Assembly (NCBI RefSeq): GCF_003627755.1 | Contig: NZ_CP032694.1 | Coordinates: forward strand, 363,501 to 427,500 | Reading direction: 5' to 3' | Length of the DNA: 64,000 nucleotides | Source of the DNA: Rhizobium jaguaris | GTDB taxonomy: Bacteria; Pseudomonadota; Alphaproteobacteria; Rhizobiales; Rhizobiaceae | Shown: positions 35,143 to 46,200 of the stretch, piece after piece | Layout of the letters: every line of letters starts with the position of its first letter | Numbering within the stretch: the stretch's first letter is position 1 | Translations under genes and position numbers: made by a program | Notes under the pieces: model-generated | The model's input: the letters and a program-made list of their open reading frames with translations, nothing else | Database searches by the model: none | What the model was told of the DNA's origin: nothing

Positions 35143-35679
35143 ATTCGCAGACCCTTTAAAGCCGACGCGCCCGTAAAGGACGGGCCGCGTTCCAACAGGG
35201 AAATTCGCATTCCCAAAGTTCAGCTCATCACGGCTGACGGCCAGAATATGGGCATTGTTCCGACCGACCAGGCATTGAGAATGGCAGAGGAGGCCGGTCT
35301 CGATCTGGTGGAGATTTCCCCCAACGCTGAACCGCCTGTGTGCAAGATCCTCGATCTGGGCAAGCTGAAATATGCCAACCAGAAGAAGGCCGCCGAGGCG
35401 CGCAAGAAGCAGAAGATCGTCGAAGTCAAAGAAATCAAGATGCGCCCCAACATCGACACCCATGACTATGAGGTGAAGATGAAGGCGATCGGCCGTTTCT
35501 TCGAAGAAGGCGACAAGGTGAAGGTGACCTTGAAGTTCCGCGGCCGCGAAATGGCCCACCAGGAACTCGGTATGAAGCTTCTCCAGCAGGTCAAGGAAGA
35601 TACCCTTGAGATCGCCAAGGTGGAAGCCGAGCCCAAGCTCGAAGGCCGTCAGATGATGATGGTGCTCGCGCCGAAGTGA
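35143..35679 (+). CDS. infC: Translation initiation factor IF-3, AUU start codon
   Basis: A 178-residue IF-3, which prevents subunit joining and proofreads the initiator tRNA and start codon. The N-terminal block is [21 protein letters not shown], and the C-terminal ends [11 protein letters not shown]. No ATG/GTG/TTG stands in the right place; ATT at 35143 is in frame, GGAG lies nine bases ahead and the normal N-terminus follows at once. AUU starts let IF-3 repress its own translation, as in E. coli. A frame open from 34972 gives an improbable extra N-terminus. Confidence 0.95.
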   Translation: MRRPFKADAPVKDGPRSNREIRIPKVQLITADGQNMGIVPTDQALRMAEEAGLDLVEISPNAEPPVCKILDLGKLKYANQKKAAEARKKQKIVEVKEIKMRPNIDTHDYEVKMKAIGRFFEEGDKVKVTLKFRGREMAHQELGMKLLQQVKEDTLEIAKVEAEPKLEGRQMMMVLAPK

Positions 35680-35705
35680 GGCGTGAGCGAAAGTAAGAGG
35701 CCGGA

Positions 35706-35728
35706 GCCGTCCCATGGGGCGGCTTTTT
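35706..35728 (+). terminator. Terminator after infC
   Basis: GCCGTCCC (35706-35713) pairs with GGGGCGGC (35716-35723) with one G-T pair, followed by TTTTT. It separates infC from the rpmI-rplT unit. Confidence 0.75.
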
Positions 35729-36000
35729 CCTTTTATGTCGCGGGTTGATGCCTGTCATCGATCTGCAAAAGAATCCCGCCTTATGCCCGTTGCACTTATG
35801 GGCAACTGCGGTTATAAGCGCGCGTCCGAACTGACCGGCAGGGCATGCCGTGGCAGTTCAGAATGCTGGCGGGGCGGTTCGTCACCGTATCCGCCGTTCA
35901 ACAACAAACGCTCCGGCACCTTGTTGCAGCCCGGCCTAGCCGGATCTGTGGGAAGGGCTTTTTAGCAAAGCGCGCCAGGAAGCATCGAAGGAGTAGCAAA
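35729..36000 (+). other. Leader region of the rpmI-rplT operon
   Basis: About 270 bases between the infC terminator and rpmI. It holds the promoter at 35790-35818 and an attenuator-like fold near its end (CCGGC/GCCGG hairpin at 35931-35943, then an AGCCC/GGGCT alternative with a T-run at 35959-35963). In other bacteria L20 controls this operon through its leader. No gene is seen. Confidence 0.5.
35790..35818 (+). promoter_or_regulatory. Sigma-70-type promoter for rpmI-rplT
   Basis: TTGCAC (35790-35795) and TATAAG (35813-35818) with an ideal 17-base spacer, about 180 bases upstream of rpmI. Confidence 0.7.
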
Positions 36001-36204
36001 ATGCCCAAGATGAAGACGAAGTCCTCTGCCAAGAAGCGGTTCAAGATCACCGCGTCCGGCAAGGTCAAGGCCGCCGCTGCTGGCAAGCGCCACGGCATGA
36101 TCAAGCGTACCAACAAGTTCATTCGCGACGCCCGCGGCACCATGGTTCTCGCCGAACCGGATGGCCGTAAGGTTGTCAAGAACTACTTGCCGAACGGTCT
36201 CTAA
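36001..36204 (+). CDS. rpmI: 50S ribosomal protein L35
   Basis: A 67-residue basic protein with the L35 sequence ([20 protein letters not shown], then [17 protein letters not shown]). AAGGAG precedes it. It is in the conserved order infC-rpmI-rplT-pheS-pheT, 37 bases before rplT. Confidence 0.98.
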   Translation: MPKMKTKSSAKKRFKITASGKVKAAAAGKRHGMIKRTNKFIRDARGTMVLAEPDGRKVVKNYLPNGL

Positions 36205-36241
36205 GACTATTCGTAACGCTATAGACTAAGGAGATCATGAT

Positions 36242-36646
36242 ATGGCACGCGTAAAAAGAGGCGTTACCGCCCATGCCAAGCACAAGAAGGTTCTGAAGGC
36301 AGCCAAGGGTTTCTACGGCCGTCGCAAGAACACCATCCGTACCGCCAAGGCCGCCGTCGACCGCTCCAAGCAGTACGCTTACCGCGACCGCAAGATCAAC
36401 AAGCGCAATTTCCGCGCCCTCTGGATCCAGCGCATCAACGCTGCCGTCCGCGAATTCGGCCTGACCTACGGCCGCTTCATCGACGGTCTGAACAAGGCTG
36501 GCATCGAAGTCGACCGCAAGGTTCTCTCCGACATGGCAATCCATGAGCCGGAAGCTTTCGGCGCGCTCGTCGCCGCCTCCAAGAAGGCGCTAGAATATCT
36601 CAAGGACGCCGGCACGAAGAATGAGTTCGAAGCGGCCGTTAACTAA
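36242..36646 (+). CDS. rplT: 50S ribosomal protein L20
   Basis: A 134-residue L20 with the normal start [18 protein letters not shown] and the block [18 protein letters not shown]. It binds 23S rRNA early in 50S assembly and is a known autoregulator of this operon in other bacteria. AAGGAG lies ahead. A strong terminator follows. Confidence 0.98.
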   Translation: MARVKRGVTAHAKHKKVLKAAKGFYGRRKNTIRTAKAAVDRSKQYAYRDRKINKRNFRALWIQRINAAVREFGLTYGRFIDGLNKAGIEVDRKVLSDMAIHEPEAFGALVAASKKALEYLKDAGTKNEFEAAVN

Positions 36647-36679
36647 GCCGTCTCGCGCGTATTTCGTGTATTCATTGCA

Positions 36680-36713
36680 AACCCGCGCAGGCAAAACCGG
36701 CGCGGGTTTTGTG
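36680..36713 (+). terminator. Terminator after rplT
   Basis: AACCCGCGC (36680-36688) pairs with GCGCGGGTT (36700-36708), followed by a T-rich run. Confidence 0.85.
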
Positions 36714-36961
36714 TTTTGCAGCACGCGCAATCGAGCCAATGTGGCTTGGTCAAAGCGTGTGCAACCTGGGCGGTGGCCGAACTTCGGCATATGACCCGCT
36801 TTCTGGCGGGTTTTTGTCGTTTGCCCGGTTGATTGGCCGCGTGCACATCGGTAGTGATCTGCAGCGCTTCATCGTTGCCTCCAGCTATCTGATGTATGTG
36901 TTCACCAATTATTCTGCGGAATAGCGGCGCGGTGAGCCCGCCCTCCGCAAGGCAGGACAAG
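36714..36961 (+). other. pheST leader region
   Basis: About 250 bases between the rplT terminator and pheS. It contains one hairpin/T-run (given separately) and no convincing gene. I looked for a short leader peptide rich in Phe codons and did not find one. Confidence 0.45.
36794..36815 (+). terminator. Hairpin with T-run upstream of pheS, possible attenuator
   Basis: ACCCGC (36794-36799) pairs with GCGGGT (36806-36811), then TTTTT. It lies about 150 bases before pheS and after a separate rplT terminator, so it would act within the pheS leader if transcription begins upstream. Confidence 0.5.
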
Positions 36962-38044
36962 ATGACGGAACTCGATACTCTTGAAACCCAACTCATGGCC
37001 GACGTGGCCGCTGCCACGGACGAGCAGACGATCGAAGCCGTCAGGGTGGCTGCTCTGGGCAAGAAGGGCTCGGTTTCGGAACTGTTGAAGACGCTGGGCA
37101 GCATGTCGCCGGAAGAGCGGCAGACGCGGGGCGCTGCGATCAATGCGCTGAAGAATTCGGTGGCCGACGCGATCAACGCGCGCAAAGGCGCGCTGAAGGA
37201 CGCTGCGATCGAGGCGAAGCTGAAGGCGGAGACGGTGGACGTCAGCCTGCCAGTGCGCTCCTCGCCTGCCGAACGCGGCCGCATCCACCCGATCAGCCAG
37301 ATCGTCGACGAGATCACCGCGATCTTCGGCGACATGGGCTTCTCGATCGCCGAGGGTCCTGACGTCGAGACCGACTATTACAATTTCACGGCGCTGAACT
37401 TCCCGGAAGGGCATCCGGCCCGCGAGATGCACGACACCTTCTTCTTCCAGCCGGATGAAAAGGGTGAGCGCAAGGTGCTGCGCACGCACACCTCGCCGGT
37501 GCAGATCCGGACGATGGAAGCGCGGAAGCCGCCGATCCGCATCATCATTCCCGGCAAGACCTACCGTCAGGACAGTGACGCCACGCACTCGCCGATGTTC
37601 CATCAGGTGGAGGGCCTGGTGGTCGACAAGACGGCGAATGTCGCCAATATCCGTTGGGTACTCGAAGAGTTCTGCAAGACCTTCTTCGAGGTGGACAATG
37701 TGACGATGCGTTTCCGCCCGTCCTTCTTCCCCTTCACCGAACCCTCGTTCGAGGTCGATATCCAGTGCGACCGCTCCGGCCCGATCGTCAAGTTTGGCGA
37801 AGGCACCGACTGGATGGAGATTCTCGGCTGCGGCATGGTGCATCCGAACGTGCTGCGCTATGGCGGCCTCGATCCGGACGAATATCAGGGCTTTGCCTGG
37901 GGCATGGGCCTCGACCGCATCGCCATGCTGAAATACGGCATGCCGGACCTGCGCGATTTCTTCAACGCCGACGTCCGCTGGATGAACCACTACGGCTTCC
38001 GCCCGCTCGACATGCCGACGCTGTTCGGCGGTTTGAGCGCGTAA
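36962..38044 (+). CDS. pheS: Phenylalanyl-tRNA synthetase alpha subunit
   Basis: A 360-residue class II aminoacyl-tRNA synthetase subunit. The N-terminal coiled-coil (about 1-85) binds tRNA. Class II motifs: [19 protein letters not shown] (motif 1), [20 protein letters not shown] (motif 2) and [17 protein letters not shown] (motif 3). It forms an alpha2-beta2 enzyme with PheT, encoded 16 bases downstream. The ATG at 36962 is the family start. Confidence 0.98.
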   Translation: MTELDTLETQLMADVAAATDEQTIEAVRVAALGKKGSVSELLKTLGSMSPEERQTRGAAINALKNSVADAINARKGALKDAAIEAKLKAETVDVSLPVRSSPAERGRIHPISQIVDEITAIFGDMGFSIAEGPDVETDYYNFTALNFPEGHPAREMHDTFFFQPDEKGERKVLRTHTSPVQIRTMEARKPPIRIIIPGKTYRQDSDATHSPMFHQVEGLVVDKTANVANIRWVLEEFCKTFFEVDNVTMRFRPSFFPFTEPSFEVDIQCDRSGPIVKFGEGTDWMEILGCGMVHPNVLRYGGLDPDEYQGFAWGMGLDRIAMLKYGMPDLRDFFNADVRWMNHYGFRPLDMPTLFGGLSA

Positions 38045-38060
38045 GGAAGGGATAAAGCAC

Positions 38061-40484
38061 ATGAAATTCACACTCTCCTGGCTGAAAGAGCACCTGGAAA
38101 CGGACGCCACGCTCGACGAGATCTGCGCCCGCCTGACGATGATCGGGCTGGAGGTCGAAGATGTCGACGACAAGGCGGCGTTCAAGCCCTTCGTCATTGC
38201 CAAGGTCCTGTCGGCCGAAAAGCATCCGCAGGCCGACCGGCTGAAGGTGCTGATGGTCGACAATGGCTCCGGCAAACCGATCCAGGTCGTCTGCGGTGCG
38301 CCGAATGCCCGCGCCGGCCTCGTCGGCGCCTTCGCCGCCCCCGGCACCTATGTGCCGGGTATCGACGTGACGCTCACCGTCGGCAATATTCGGGGCGTCG
38401 AAAGTCACGGCATGATGTGCTCGGAAAAAGAGCTGGAAATCTCCGACAGCCATGACGGCATCATCGATCTGCCGGAAGATGCGCCCGTCGGCACCAGCTT
38501 TGCCGCCTATGCCGGCCTCGACGATCCGATGATCGAGATCAATTTGACGCCGAACCGCCCGGACTGCACCGGTGTCTATGGCATCGCGCGTGACCTCGCC
38601 GCTTCCGGCCTCGGCACGCTGAAGCCTCGCCTGACGCCGACCTTTGCCGTCGACGGTGAAACGCCGGTTGATTTGAAAATCGAACTCGACGATGCCAGCC
38701 TCTGCCCCGGCTTTGCGCTTCGCCTCGTGCGCGGCGTCAAGAACGGCCCGAGCCCGAAATGGATGCAGCAGCGGCTGCTGGCAATCGGCCTTCGCCCGAT
38801 CAACGCGCTGGTCGACATCACCAACTACATGACCTTCGACCAGGGCCGGCCGATGCACGTCTTCGACGCCGCCAAGGTCAAGGGCAATCTCGTCGTCCGC
38901 CGTGCCGCGGATGGGGAGACGGTGCTGGCGCTCGACCAGCGCGAATACAAGCTTGGCCCGAACAACGTCGTCATCGCCGATGACAACGGCGTCGAGTCGA
39001 TCGGCGGCGTCATGGGCGGAGAACACTCGGGCTGCGATGAGAACACCGTCGACGTGCTGATCGAATCGGCGCTTTGGGATCCGATGAACATCGCAAAGAC
39101 CGGCCGCAGCCTCGGCATCATCACCGATGCCCGTTACCGCTTCGAGCGCGGCGTCGATCCGGAATATATGGTTCCTGGCCTTGAGCGCACGACCGAGCTG
39201 GTGCTCGCCTGCTGCGGCGGCACGGCCGCCAAGGCCAAGGTCGAAGGCTATAAGGGCTATGACGCGAAGATCGTCGATTTCCCCTTCTCCGAGGTCAAGC
39301 GTCTGACTGGTCTTGATGTCTCCGTGGAAGAGGGCAGGTCGATCCTGACGAAGCTCGGCTTTTCGGTTTCCGGTTCGGGCGAGCGCGTCTCCGTCGCCGT
39401 GCCCCCGTGGCGGCCGGATGTCGACGGCAAGGCCGATCTGGTCGAAGAGATCATGCGCATCCACGGCGTCGACAATATCAAGCCGGCGCCGCTCGCAAGC
39501 CACAACGCCGTCAACGGCAAGATCCTGACGACGCTGCAGATCCGCACCCGCACTGCCAAGCGCGCACTTGCCTCCCGCGGCATGCTGGAGGCTGTCACCT
39601 GGTCGTTCATCTCGGAAGATCAGGCCAAGCTCTTCGGCGGCGGGTCCAATGCGCTGAAGCTGGCCAATCCGATCGCCGCCGACATGTCCGACATGCGCCC
39701 CTCTCTATTGCCGGGCCTGCTGTCGGCCGCGCAGCGCAATGCCGACAAGGGCTATGGCGATGTCGCGATCTTCGAAGTTTCCGGCACCTATGAAAACGAT
39801 CGGCCCGAAGGCCAGCGCCGCGTCGCCGGCGGCATCCGCCGCGGCACGGCGGCGCTTTCGGGCGCCGGCCGCATGTGGTCGAATGCCGCGACCGGTGCAG
39901 GCAAGTCCGTCGATGTCTTTGACGCCAAGGCTGATGCGCTGGCGGTGATCGAAGCCTGCGGTCTGCCGATGGGCAATATCCAGATCGAACAGGGCGGTCC
40001 TGCCTGGTATCATCCGGGCCGCTCGGGAACGATCAAGATGGGCCCGAAAGTCGTGCTCGGCTATTTCGGTGAATTCCATCCGAAGACGCTGGAAGACCTC
40101 GATGTCACCGGCGCGCTCGCCGGCTTCGAGGTCTATGTCGACGCGATGCCGGAGCCGAAAAAGAAGACGACGCGCACCAAGCCGGCACTGGAGCTTTCGC
40201 CGTTCCAGGCGGTCAAGCGCGATTTCGCCTTCGTGGTCGACAAGTCGGTGGAAGCCGGCGCCGTCATCCGCGCCGCCACCGGAGCCGACCGCAAGCTGAT
40301 CACCGGCGTCAATGTCTTCGATATTTTCGAAGGCGCATCGCTCGGCGACGGCAAGAAATCGATCGCCATCGAAGTGCAGATCCAGCCGGCCGAGCGCACG
40401 CTGACCGACGAGGATTTCGAGGCGCTGACGCAGAAGATCGTTGCCAATGTGACGAAAACGACGGGTGGGGTTTTGCGGGGGTAA
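38061..40484 (+). CDS. pheT: Phenylalanyl-tRNA synthetase beta subunit
   Basis: A 807-residue beta subunit. The start [21 protein letters not shown] is typical, followed by a tRNA-binding EMAP-like domain (about 40-150), B3/B4 editing region and the B5 domain. The C-terminal anticodon-binding FDX domain ends the protein ([35 protein letters not shown]). Full length as expected for the bacterial form. Confidence 0.98.
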   Translation: MKFTLSWLKEHLETDATLDEICARLTMIGLEVEDVDDKAAFKPFVIAKVLSAEKHPQADRLKVLMVDNGSGKPIQVVCGAPNARAGLVGAFAAPGTYVPGIDVTLTVGNIRGVESHGMMCSEKELEISDSHDGIIDLPEDAPVGTSFAAYAGLDDPMIEINLTPNRPDCTGVYGIARDLAASGLGTLKPRLTPTFAVDGETPVDLKIELDDASLCPGFALRLVRGVKNGPSPKWMQQRLLAIGLRPINALVDITNYMTFDQGRPMHVFDAAKVKGNLVVRRAADGETVLALDQREYKLGPNNVVIADDNGVESIGGVMGGEHSGCDENTVDVLIESALWDPMNIAKTGRSLGIITDARYRFERGVDPEYMVPGLERTTELVLACCGGTAAKAKVEGYKGYDAKIVDFPFSEVKRLTGLDVSVEEGRSILTKLGFSVSGSGERVSVAVPPWRPDVDGKADLVEEIMRIHGVDNIKPAPLASHNAVNGKILTTLQIRTRTAKRALASRGMLEAVTWSFISEDQAKLFGGGSNALKLANPIAADMSDMRPSLLPGLLSAAQRNADKGYGDVAIFEVSGTYENDRPEGQRRVAGGIRRGTAALSGAGRMWSNAATGAGKSVDVFDAKADALAVIEACGLPMGNIQIEQGGPAWYHPGRSGTIKMGPKVVLGYFGEFHPKTLEDLDVTGALAGFEVYVDAMPEPKKKTTRTKPALELSPFQAVKRDFAFVVDKSVEAGAVIRAATGADRKLITGVNVFDIFEGASLGDGKKSIAIEVQIQPAERTLTDEDFEALTQKIVANVTKTTGGVLRG

Positions 40485-40493
40485 TGAGATTGT

Positions 40494-40649
40494 CCTTCTC
40501 CCCTCGGGGAGAAGGTGCCGACAGGCGGATGAGGGGGGCGAGGAGTGGAACGACGAGCACCTTGAGCGCAAGCGAAAGGTCACTCTTTACGTGAAGAAAG
40601 CCCCCCTCATCCGACCCTTCGGGCCACCTTCTCCCCGAGGGGAGAAGGA
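40494..40649. repeat. Pair of palindromic repeats in inverted orientation
   Basis: At 40494-40537 the block CCTTCTCCCCTCGGGGAGAAGG is followed by GGCGGATGAGGGG; at 40601-40649 the same blocks return in the opposite orientation. The copy at 8206-8256 is related. The pair forms a long inverted repeat after pheT and converges on a minus-strand gene. A degraded third piece lies near 40681-40708. Confidence 0.65.
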
Positions 40650-40712
40650 GTTTACGGCGCCGGCATGCCTCATATGCAATTGCCCTGCCCCAACGGGGAG
40701 AAGGTAAAAGAG

Positions 40713-41072
40713 CTACCGATGCAAATGATACACCTTGTTGACGATGGTCCATCGTCCGTCGATCTTCAGCAATGACAGATAGTCGGAAAAGCGCATACCG
40801 GCGAACTCGTCGACGACTTTGACGCTTGCGGCATCTCCCTCGATATCGATCAGCTCGATCTCCATCAGCGGCACTGTGTCGGGCGGTGCACTGCCCTCCT
40901 CGACGATCGCGCCGATGAATTCGTCGCGCGTCATCCACTCCACGGCGCCCTGATAATTGCCTATGATCGCTACCCTTGGATGCAGCGCCTTGCGCAGCGC
41001 CGGCTCATTCGCGAATGCCATGCCATCGACATAGAGGTGAACAACCGCACGGATTGCTTGCTCTTCTGACAT
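40713..41072 (-). CDS. NTF2-like / putative lumazine-binding domain protein
   Basis: A 119-residue single-domain protein of the NTF2-like superfamily. The helix AIRAVVHLYVDGMAFANEPALRKALHP and the C-terminal strands DYLSLLKIDGRWTIVNKVYHLH are typical of the putative lumazine-binding (SnoaL-like) group. No catalytic assignment can be made. It is on the same strand as pbpC but 90 bases beyond it. Confidence 0.8.
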   Translation of the reverse strand: MSEEQAIRAVVHLYVDGMAFANEPALRKALHPRVAIIGNYQGAVEWMTRDEFIGAIVEEGSAPPDTVPLMEIELIDIEGDAASVKVVDEFAGMRFSDYLSLLKIDGRWTIVNKVYHLHR

Positions 41073-41162
41073 CTCGCCGTTCCTCGTTTGAGTATTTGTT
41101 AATATAGTATAAACACTCCAACCCGCAAAAACAGTGGCGTGATCGCGAGGATTTGATGGGCC

Positions 41163-43250
41163 TTATTCCACGAAAATCCGCACGCTGGCGGCGCGGCCGG
41201 CGGCATCGATGACCGTTAGCGTCGAATAGCCGGCGCCATCCGGAATCCATTGATTGGTCCGGCGGCGGGAGAGGTCGGGCAGCGGCTTGCCGTTGGCGAG
41301 CCAGCGGAACGGTGCGCGGCCACCCTGCAGCTTCAACGCCAGCGGCATCGGCGGATTGGCGCTGTTGCTCGCGCCAAGGTCGACGCGCGCGCCTTCTGGC
41401 GGATAGACGATCTGTGGCGCCGGCTCGCGGGTCGAGGCCGACAGCAGGCCGGCTGCCGTGACTGAAAAACGCCGCTGGCTGATCGGCAGTTCGGTGGCGG
41501 AAATGCGCACCGCGCCCATGGGCGCCGGCGGAAACGGCGCTATGGCGACGCCCGACTTGGCGAAGCCCTCGAACAGGATGGGGGCGGCTGAGACATAACC
41601 TGCCAGGCCCGGCACAGCACCATTGTCCGGCCGGCCGACCCAGACGCCGAGCACATGCGCGCCGTCATAGCCGACGGACCACGCGTCGCGGTTACCGTAA
41701 CTGGTGCCGGTCTTGTAGGCGATGCCGAGCTGCTTGCTGCCGGCCGGCGCAATGATGTCGGAGAGAATGTCGGTGATGTTCCAGGCTGCCACCGGCTCCA
41801 TCAGCGGCTCGCTTTCGATCGGCCCGGGCTGATCCTGGATGCCGTCGCCGATCTGCATCGGTTTGCCGCGATTGGCAAGCCCCGCATAGAGCTGCACCAG
41901 ATCCTTGAGCGTGATGCCGACGCCGCCGAGGCCGATGGCAAGGCCCGGCGCTTCGTTGGGCGGTAACACCGGTTTCACCTCTGCACGGCGGAAACGCACC
42001 AGGAGTCGCGTCGGTCCGACGGCATCGAGCAGGCGCACTGCCGGCACATTGAGCGACAGTTGCAGCGCCTCGCGCACGCTGACATCGCCCTGGTAGGTCA
42101 TATCGAAATTCCGCGGGCGGTAGCCGTAGAAATCGGCAGGGCGGTCTTCGATGATGGTTTCCTGGGCGACATATCCCTCTTCGAAGGCAAGGCCGTAGAT
42201 GAAGGGTTTCAGCGTCGAGCCCGGCGAGCGCAGGACGCGGGTCATGTCGATCCAGCCGGAGCGACTGGAATCGAAATAATTGGCCGAGCCGACCTCGCCG
42301 ACGATTTCGCCGGTATGCGCATCCGCCATCACCATCGCGACCGAGACCTTCGGCCCGAGTCGCTTCGCCGCCTCATCGGCGACGGCTTCCAGGCCTTGCT
42401 GAATATCCCGGCGCAGCGTTGTGTGATGCTGAATGACGCCGGGTTGCTTGCGCAGCGCGGCTTCTGCGAGATGCGCGGCATAGGCCGGCAATTGCCGCCG
42501 CTTGGCCGGCACGGGAACGAGGGCTGCCCGCTCTGCTTCGCCCTCCCCAATCGCAGCCGCAACAGCAGCGCGGTCAAGCACGCGACGGCGGGCTGCCTCG
42601 GCGCTTGCGAGATTACGGTCGGGGCGGCGCTTTTCCGGCAATTGCGGCAGGGCGACAAGCAGGGCCGCCTGCGCGGCTGTCAGATGCCGCGGCTCTTTGC
42701 CGAAATAGGCGAGGCTTGCGGCCCGCACACCCTCCAGATTGCCGCCATAGGGCGCATGCGTCAGATAGAGGTCCAGGATTTGTTCCTTGCTGAGCCGCCG
42801 CTCGATCTGGATGGCGCGGACGATCTGCAGCAGCTTCGCCGGCACGGACCGCTCGCTGCGCGGCTCTATCAGCCGCGCCACTTGCATCGACAGCGTCGAG
42901 CCGCCCGAGACGATGCGGCCATGGCTGACGAGCTGCAGAAAGGCGCGGCCGAGCGCCATCGGGTCGACGCCATGATGGTGGTAGAAGCGCCGGTCTTCAT
43001 AGGCGACCAGCATGCGCAGGAATTGCGGATCGACATCGGCGACATCGGTCTTCAGCCGCCAGCGCCCCTCCGGCGTGGCGAAGGCGCGGAGCAGCTCGCC
43101 ATTGGCGTCGAGCACTTCAGCCGAAACGATGCCGGCCTTGTCGAGCGGCGGCGGAAAGGCGCGATCGGCGGCCTCGAGGCCAAAGACCAGCGCCGCCACC
43201 GAGAGGGCGCTCACCCCGACACCGATCGCAATTTTCCATCGCGTCTTCAT
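41163..43250 (-). CDS. pbpC: Penicillin-binding protein 1C
   Basis: A 695-residue bifunctional murein synthase. After an N-terminal membrane anchor, the transglycosylase GT51 domain has AYEDRRFYHHHGVD and GGSTLSMQVARL. The transpeptidase domain has the active-site Ser in SPGSTLKPFIYG, the LSLNVPAV motif and KTGTSYGNRDAW. The C-terminus is the BiPBP_C domain. It lies nine bases after the alpha-2-macroglobulin gene, a pairing known in many bacteria that is thought to repair the wall after protease attack. Confidence 0.96.
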   Translation of the reverse strand: MKTRWKIAIGVGVSALSVAALVFGLEAADRAFPPPLDKAGIVSAEVLDANGELLRAFATPEGRWRLKTDVADVDPQFLRMLVAYEDRRFYHHHGVDPMALGRAFLQLVSHGRIVSGGSTLSMQVARLIEPRSERSVPAKLLQIVRAIQIERRLSKEQILDLYLTHAPYGGNLEGVRAASLAYFGKEPRHLTAAQAALLVALPQLPEKRRPDRNLASAEAARRRVLDRAAVAAAIGEGEAERAALVPVPAKRRQLPAYAAHLAEAALRKQPGVIQHHTTLRRDIQQGLEAVADEAAKRLGPKVSVAMVMADAHTGEIVGEVGSANYFDSSRSGWIDMTRVLRSPGSTLKPFIYGLAFEEGYVAQETIIEDRPADFYGYRPRNFDMTYQGDVSVREALQLSLNVPAVRLLDAVGPTRLLVRFRRAEVKPVLPPNEAPGLAIGLGGVGITLKDLVQLYAGLANRGKPMQIGDGIQDQPGPIESEPLMEPVAAWNITDILSDIIAPAGSKQLGIAYKTGTSYGNRDAWSVGYDGAHVLGVWVGRPDNGAVPGLAGYVSAAPILFEGFAKSGVAIAPFPPAPMGAVRISATELPISQRRFSVTAAGLLSASTREPAPQIVYPPEGARVDLGASNSANPPMPLALKLQGGRAPFRWLANGKPLPDLSRRRTNQWIPDGAGYSTLTVIDAAGRAASVRIFVE

Positions 43251-43259
43251 GACCTGCTC

Positions 43260-46200
43260 TTACTGCTGTGCTGCCAGCACCTCCATGCGGCCCATCGCCG
43301 TGCGGGCCGAGAATTGCGGACGGTACATGTCCTCGACGCTCGCGGCCGGATGATCGTAGGTGCCGGGAGTAACAGCGCGTACGACATAGGCGAAGCTGAG
43401 ATCGCGGTCCGACGATTGGTCGAAGGCGGCGACAAAGCGGTCGTTGCGGAACTCGACATGGGCCGGCTGTACATCGCTCAGCCAGTCGAAGTTCGAAAGC
43501 TGCGCGCTGTTGACGATGCTCGGATTGTCGATCTCGAAGCCGGCCGGCAAGAGGTCGGTGACGAGAACGCGCGACGGCCAATCGTTGGTTTCCGTGATAT
43601 GCAGCACGACGACATAGCGTTCGTTCTGCTGCGCCTGGGTGATGTTCGCCTCATCGCCGTCGAGCGTGTAGTACTTGCGCTCGATGGTGAAGCCGTTGCC
43701 GCCGGCCGGCAGCGGTGTGACCGGAGCCGCGACCGTGGTCACGGCAGCCGACAGCGGCTGGCGGGTGGTGTTGGTGACGGTCAGCGGATGACCCATCAAG
43801 GCATCGCCGCTCATTTGGGCCATGTAAGCGCCGCTATGGGCAGCGCCGTTGACATCGAGCGTTAAGCCGTCATCGCCGTTTTGCAAGGCGCGGGCGGCGA
43901 GCAGCATCCAGGTCTGTTCCTGGGTACTGGTATAGGTCTTGGTCTGCCATTCCTTCGCGACGACCGACGCCAGATCCTGAATGATCGGCGGCACGGGACG
44001 GCTCTCAGCGGCAAGCGCCAGTACGGCGGCACCGTCGCGCAGCGACGAACCGTAGTCGGAGCGGACGAAGCTGACCTTCGTTACCGCCGCCTGTTGCGAC
44101 ATCTGCAGCGCATCGACGAAGATGTTGCGCGAGCGCTGCGCATCGCCATAAAGCGCCAGAGCCGCCGCCAGATGCGCCTTGGAGAGCGGGGTCGGGAAGT
44201 CGTTCAGCATGGTATCGGCGTAATAGCGCAGGTCGCTGATCGAAGCCTTCTTGTTGCGGGCGAGCACGTAGAGCGCATAGGCGATCTCGTTGCCCTGGTC
44301 CTTGACGTTGGTGTTGATGCTCAGCGAATTCTGGAGGTTCTCCAGCGCCTGCACCATGGCCTGATCCGGCACCGTGTATTTCTGCTCGCGGGCACGGGTC
44401 AGGAAGTCGGTAACATAGGCATCGAGCCAGAGATCGCCGGAGCCCGGACCCCAGAGGCCGAAGCTGCCGGTCGACGACTGGTAGGACATTTCGCGATAGA
44501 TCGCGTCCTGAACGCGCTGATGGATTTCAGTGTCGTCGGCCAAGCCGTTCTTGATCGCCATCTCGCTGAAATAGAGCAGCGGCAGCGCGCTGCTCGCCGT
44601 CTGCTCGGCGCAGCCATAGGGGTAGCGGCTGAGGCTCATCAGCAAAGCGGGCACGTCGAAGGCGCCGGAGCGGCTGATATTGACGCTGACCGAAGCGCCC
44701 GGCAGCACGCTGTCGGCCAGCAGGTCGGCATTGACCGTCAGGCTCTTGCCCGGTGCGAGCGTGATCAGCCGCCGTTCGGTCACCGGCAACTGTGCGGGTC
44801 GGACTGGTATATCGACCGATTGGTCGAGCGACATTCCCGAAGCATCGGACAGCTTGATCGCGACCGTGCCGGCGCCCGGTTGCCCACCGGTCAGAGGCAG
44901 GGTGATGTCGTATTTGCCGCCCTGTTTCAGATTGATCGTCTGCTGTGCGGCGCTGGCATCGACGGTAACGGCCGAGTTGCCCGTGACTGCCAGCTTATAG
45001 TCGCCGGCGGGCGCGTCGGTATTGGCGATATCGAGCCGGAGATTGGCTTTATCCCCCGGAGCGAGAAATTTCGGCAGGCTGGCGGTGACGACGACCGGGT
45101 CGCGGATGATAACATCCTGCGTGGCATGGCCGATCCCTGCCTTTGACCAGGCGACCGCCATCAGGCGCGCCGTGCCGTTGAATTGCGGAATGTCGAAGCT
45201 GACATTGGCCTTGCCCTTGGCATCGAGCTTGATCGGGCCGGAGAAGAAGGCGATCAGCTTTTCGGTCGGCGGGCTCGCCTGCAGCGCCACTTGTCCACCG
45301 TCGCCGCCGGTGCGCAATCGCCCGGTGGCGCCGAGTGAACCGTCGATAAGGCGGCCGTAGAGGTCGCGGATTTCGAGGCCGAGCTGGCGCTGGCCGTAAT
45401 ACCAGTTGTCCGGGGCTGGCGGTTGGTAACGCGTCAGGTTGAGAATGCCGACATCGACGGCGGCAACCGTGACATATGCATCCTCGTTGGCGCCTGCGCC
45501 CACCACCTGCACGCCGATATTCAGCGGCTGGCGCGGCAAGGTTTTCTGTGGCGCATCGAGCTTGACCTGCAGCTTGCGTTCGCCGGGATCGACGGTCGCC
45601 CATTTGATACCGATCGCGCGCATCGGCATGCGGCTTTCCTGTGCGTCGCCCGGGCGGAAGAGGGTGGCGGTCACATAGGTGCCTGCGCCCCAGTCGGCGG
45701 TGACGGGAATGTCGACTTCACCGCCGGTGGCGCCGATATCGGCATTGGTGACCGAGATCAGCGTTTCGGAGCCGGCCGTCACCATCAACTGGCCGGCATA
45801 ACGCGAGGTTACTTTCAGCTTAGCCGTATCGCCGACATGGTAGCTGTCCTTGTCGAGCGCAATCTCCAGCGCATCCGGCGTTTGCGTCGAGGTGGAGGCG
45901 ACATACCAGCCGGCGTCGAATTCGACACTGGATTGCGGACCATTCGTATCGGCGGTCTCCACCTCCAGCCGGTAGCGGCCCCAGGTGACCGGTACGGAGA
46001 TTTCCGCACCGTCCGTCGTGGCGTTGACCGTGCCGGTGGCGACCTGCTTGGTCGACATGACGGGCTCGTATTTCCAACTATTGCCGTCGCGGTACCATTG
46101 ATAGTCGCGCTCGACAGCGAGCAGCTTCCAGGCCAGGCCCTGGATGGCCTGCTTCTGGCCGTTCTGGTCGACGGCGATGACATGGAAGTTGCCGATCGAA

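Noticed and set aside
36714..36961. Phe-rich leader peptide for pheST
   Set aside because: No short ORF with clustered Phe codons and ribosome site was found.
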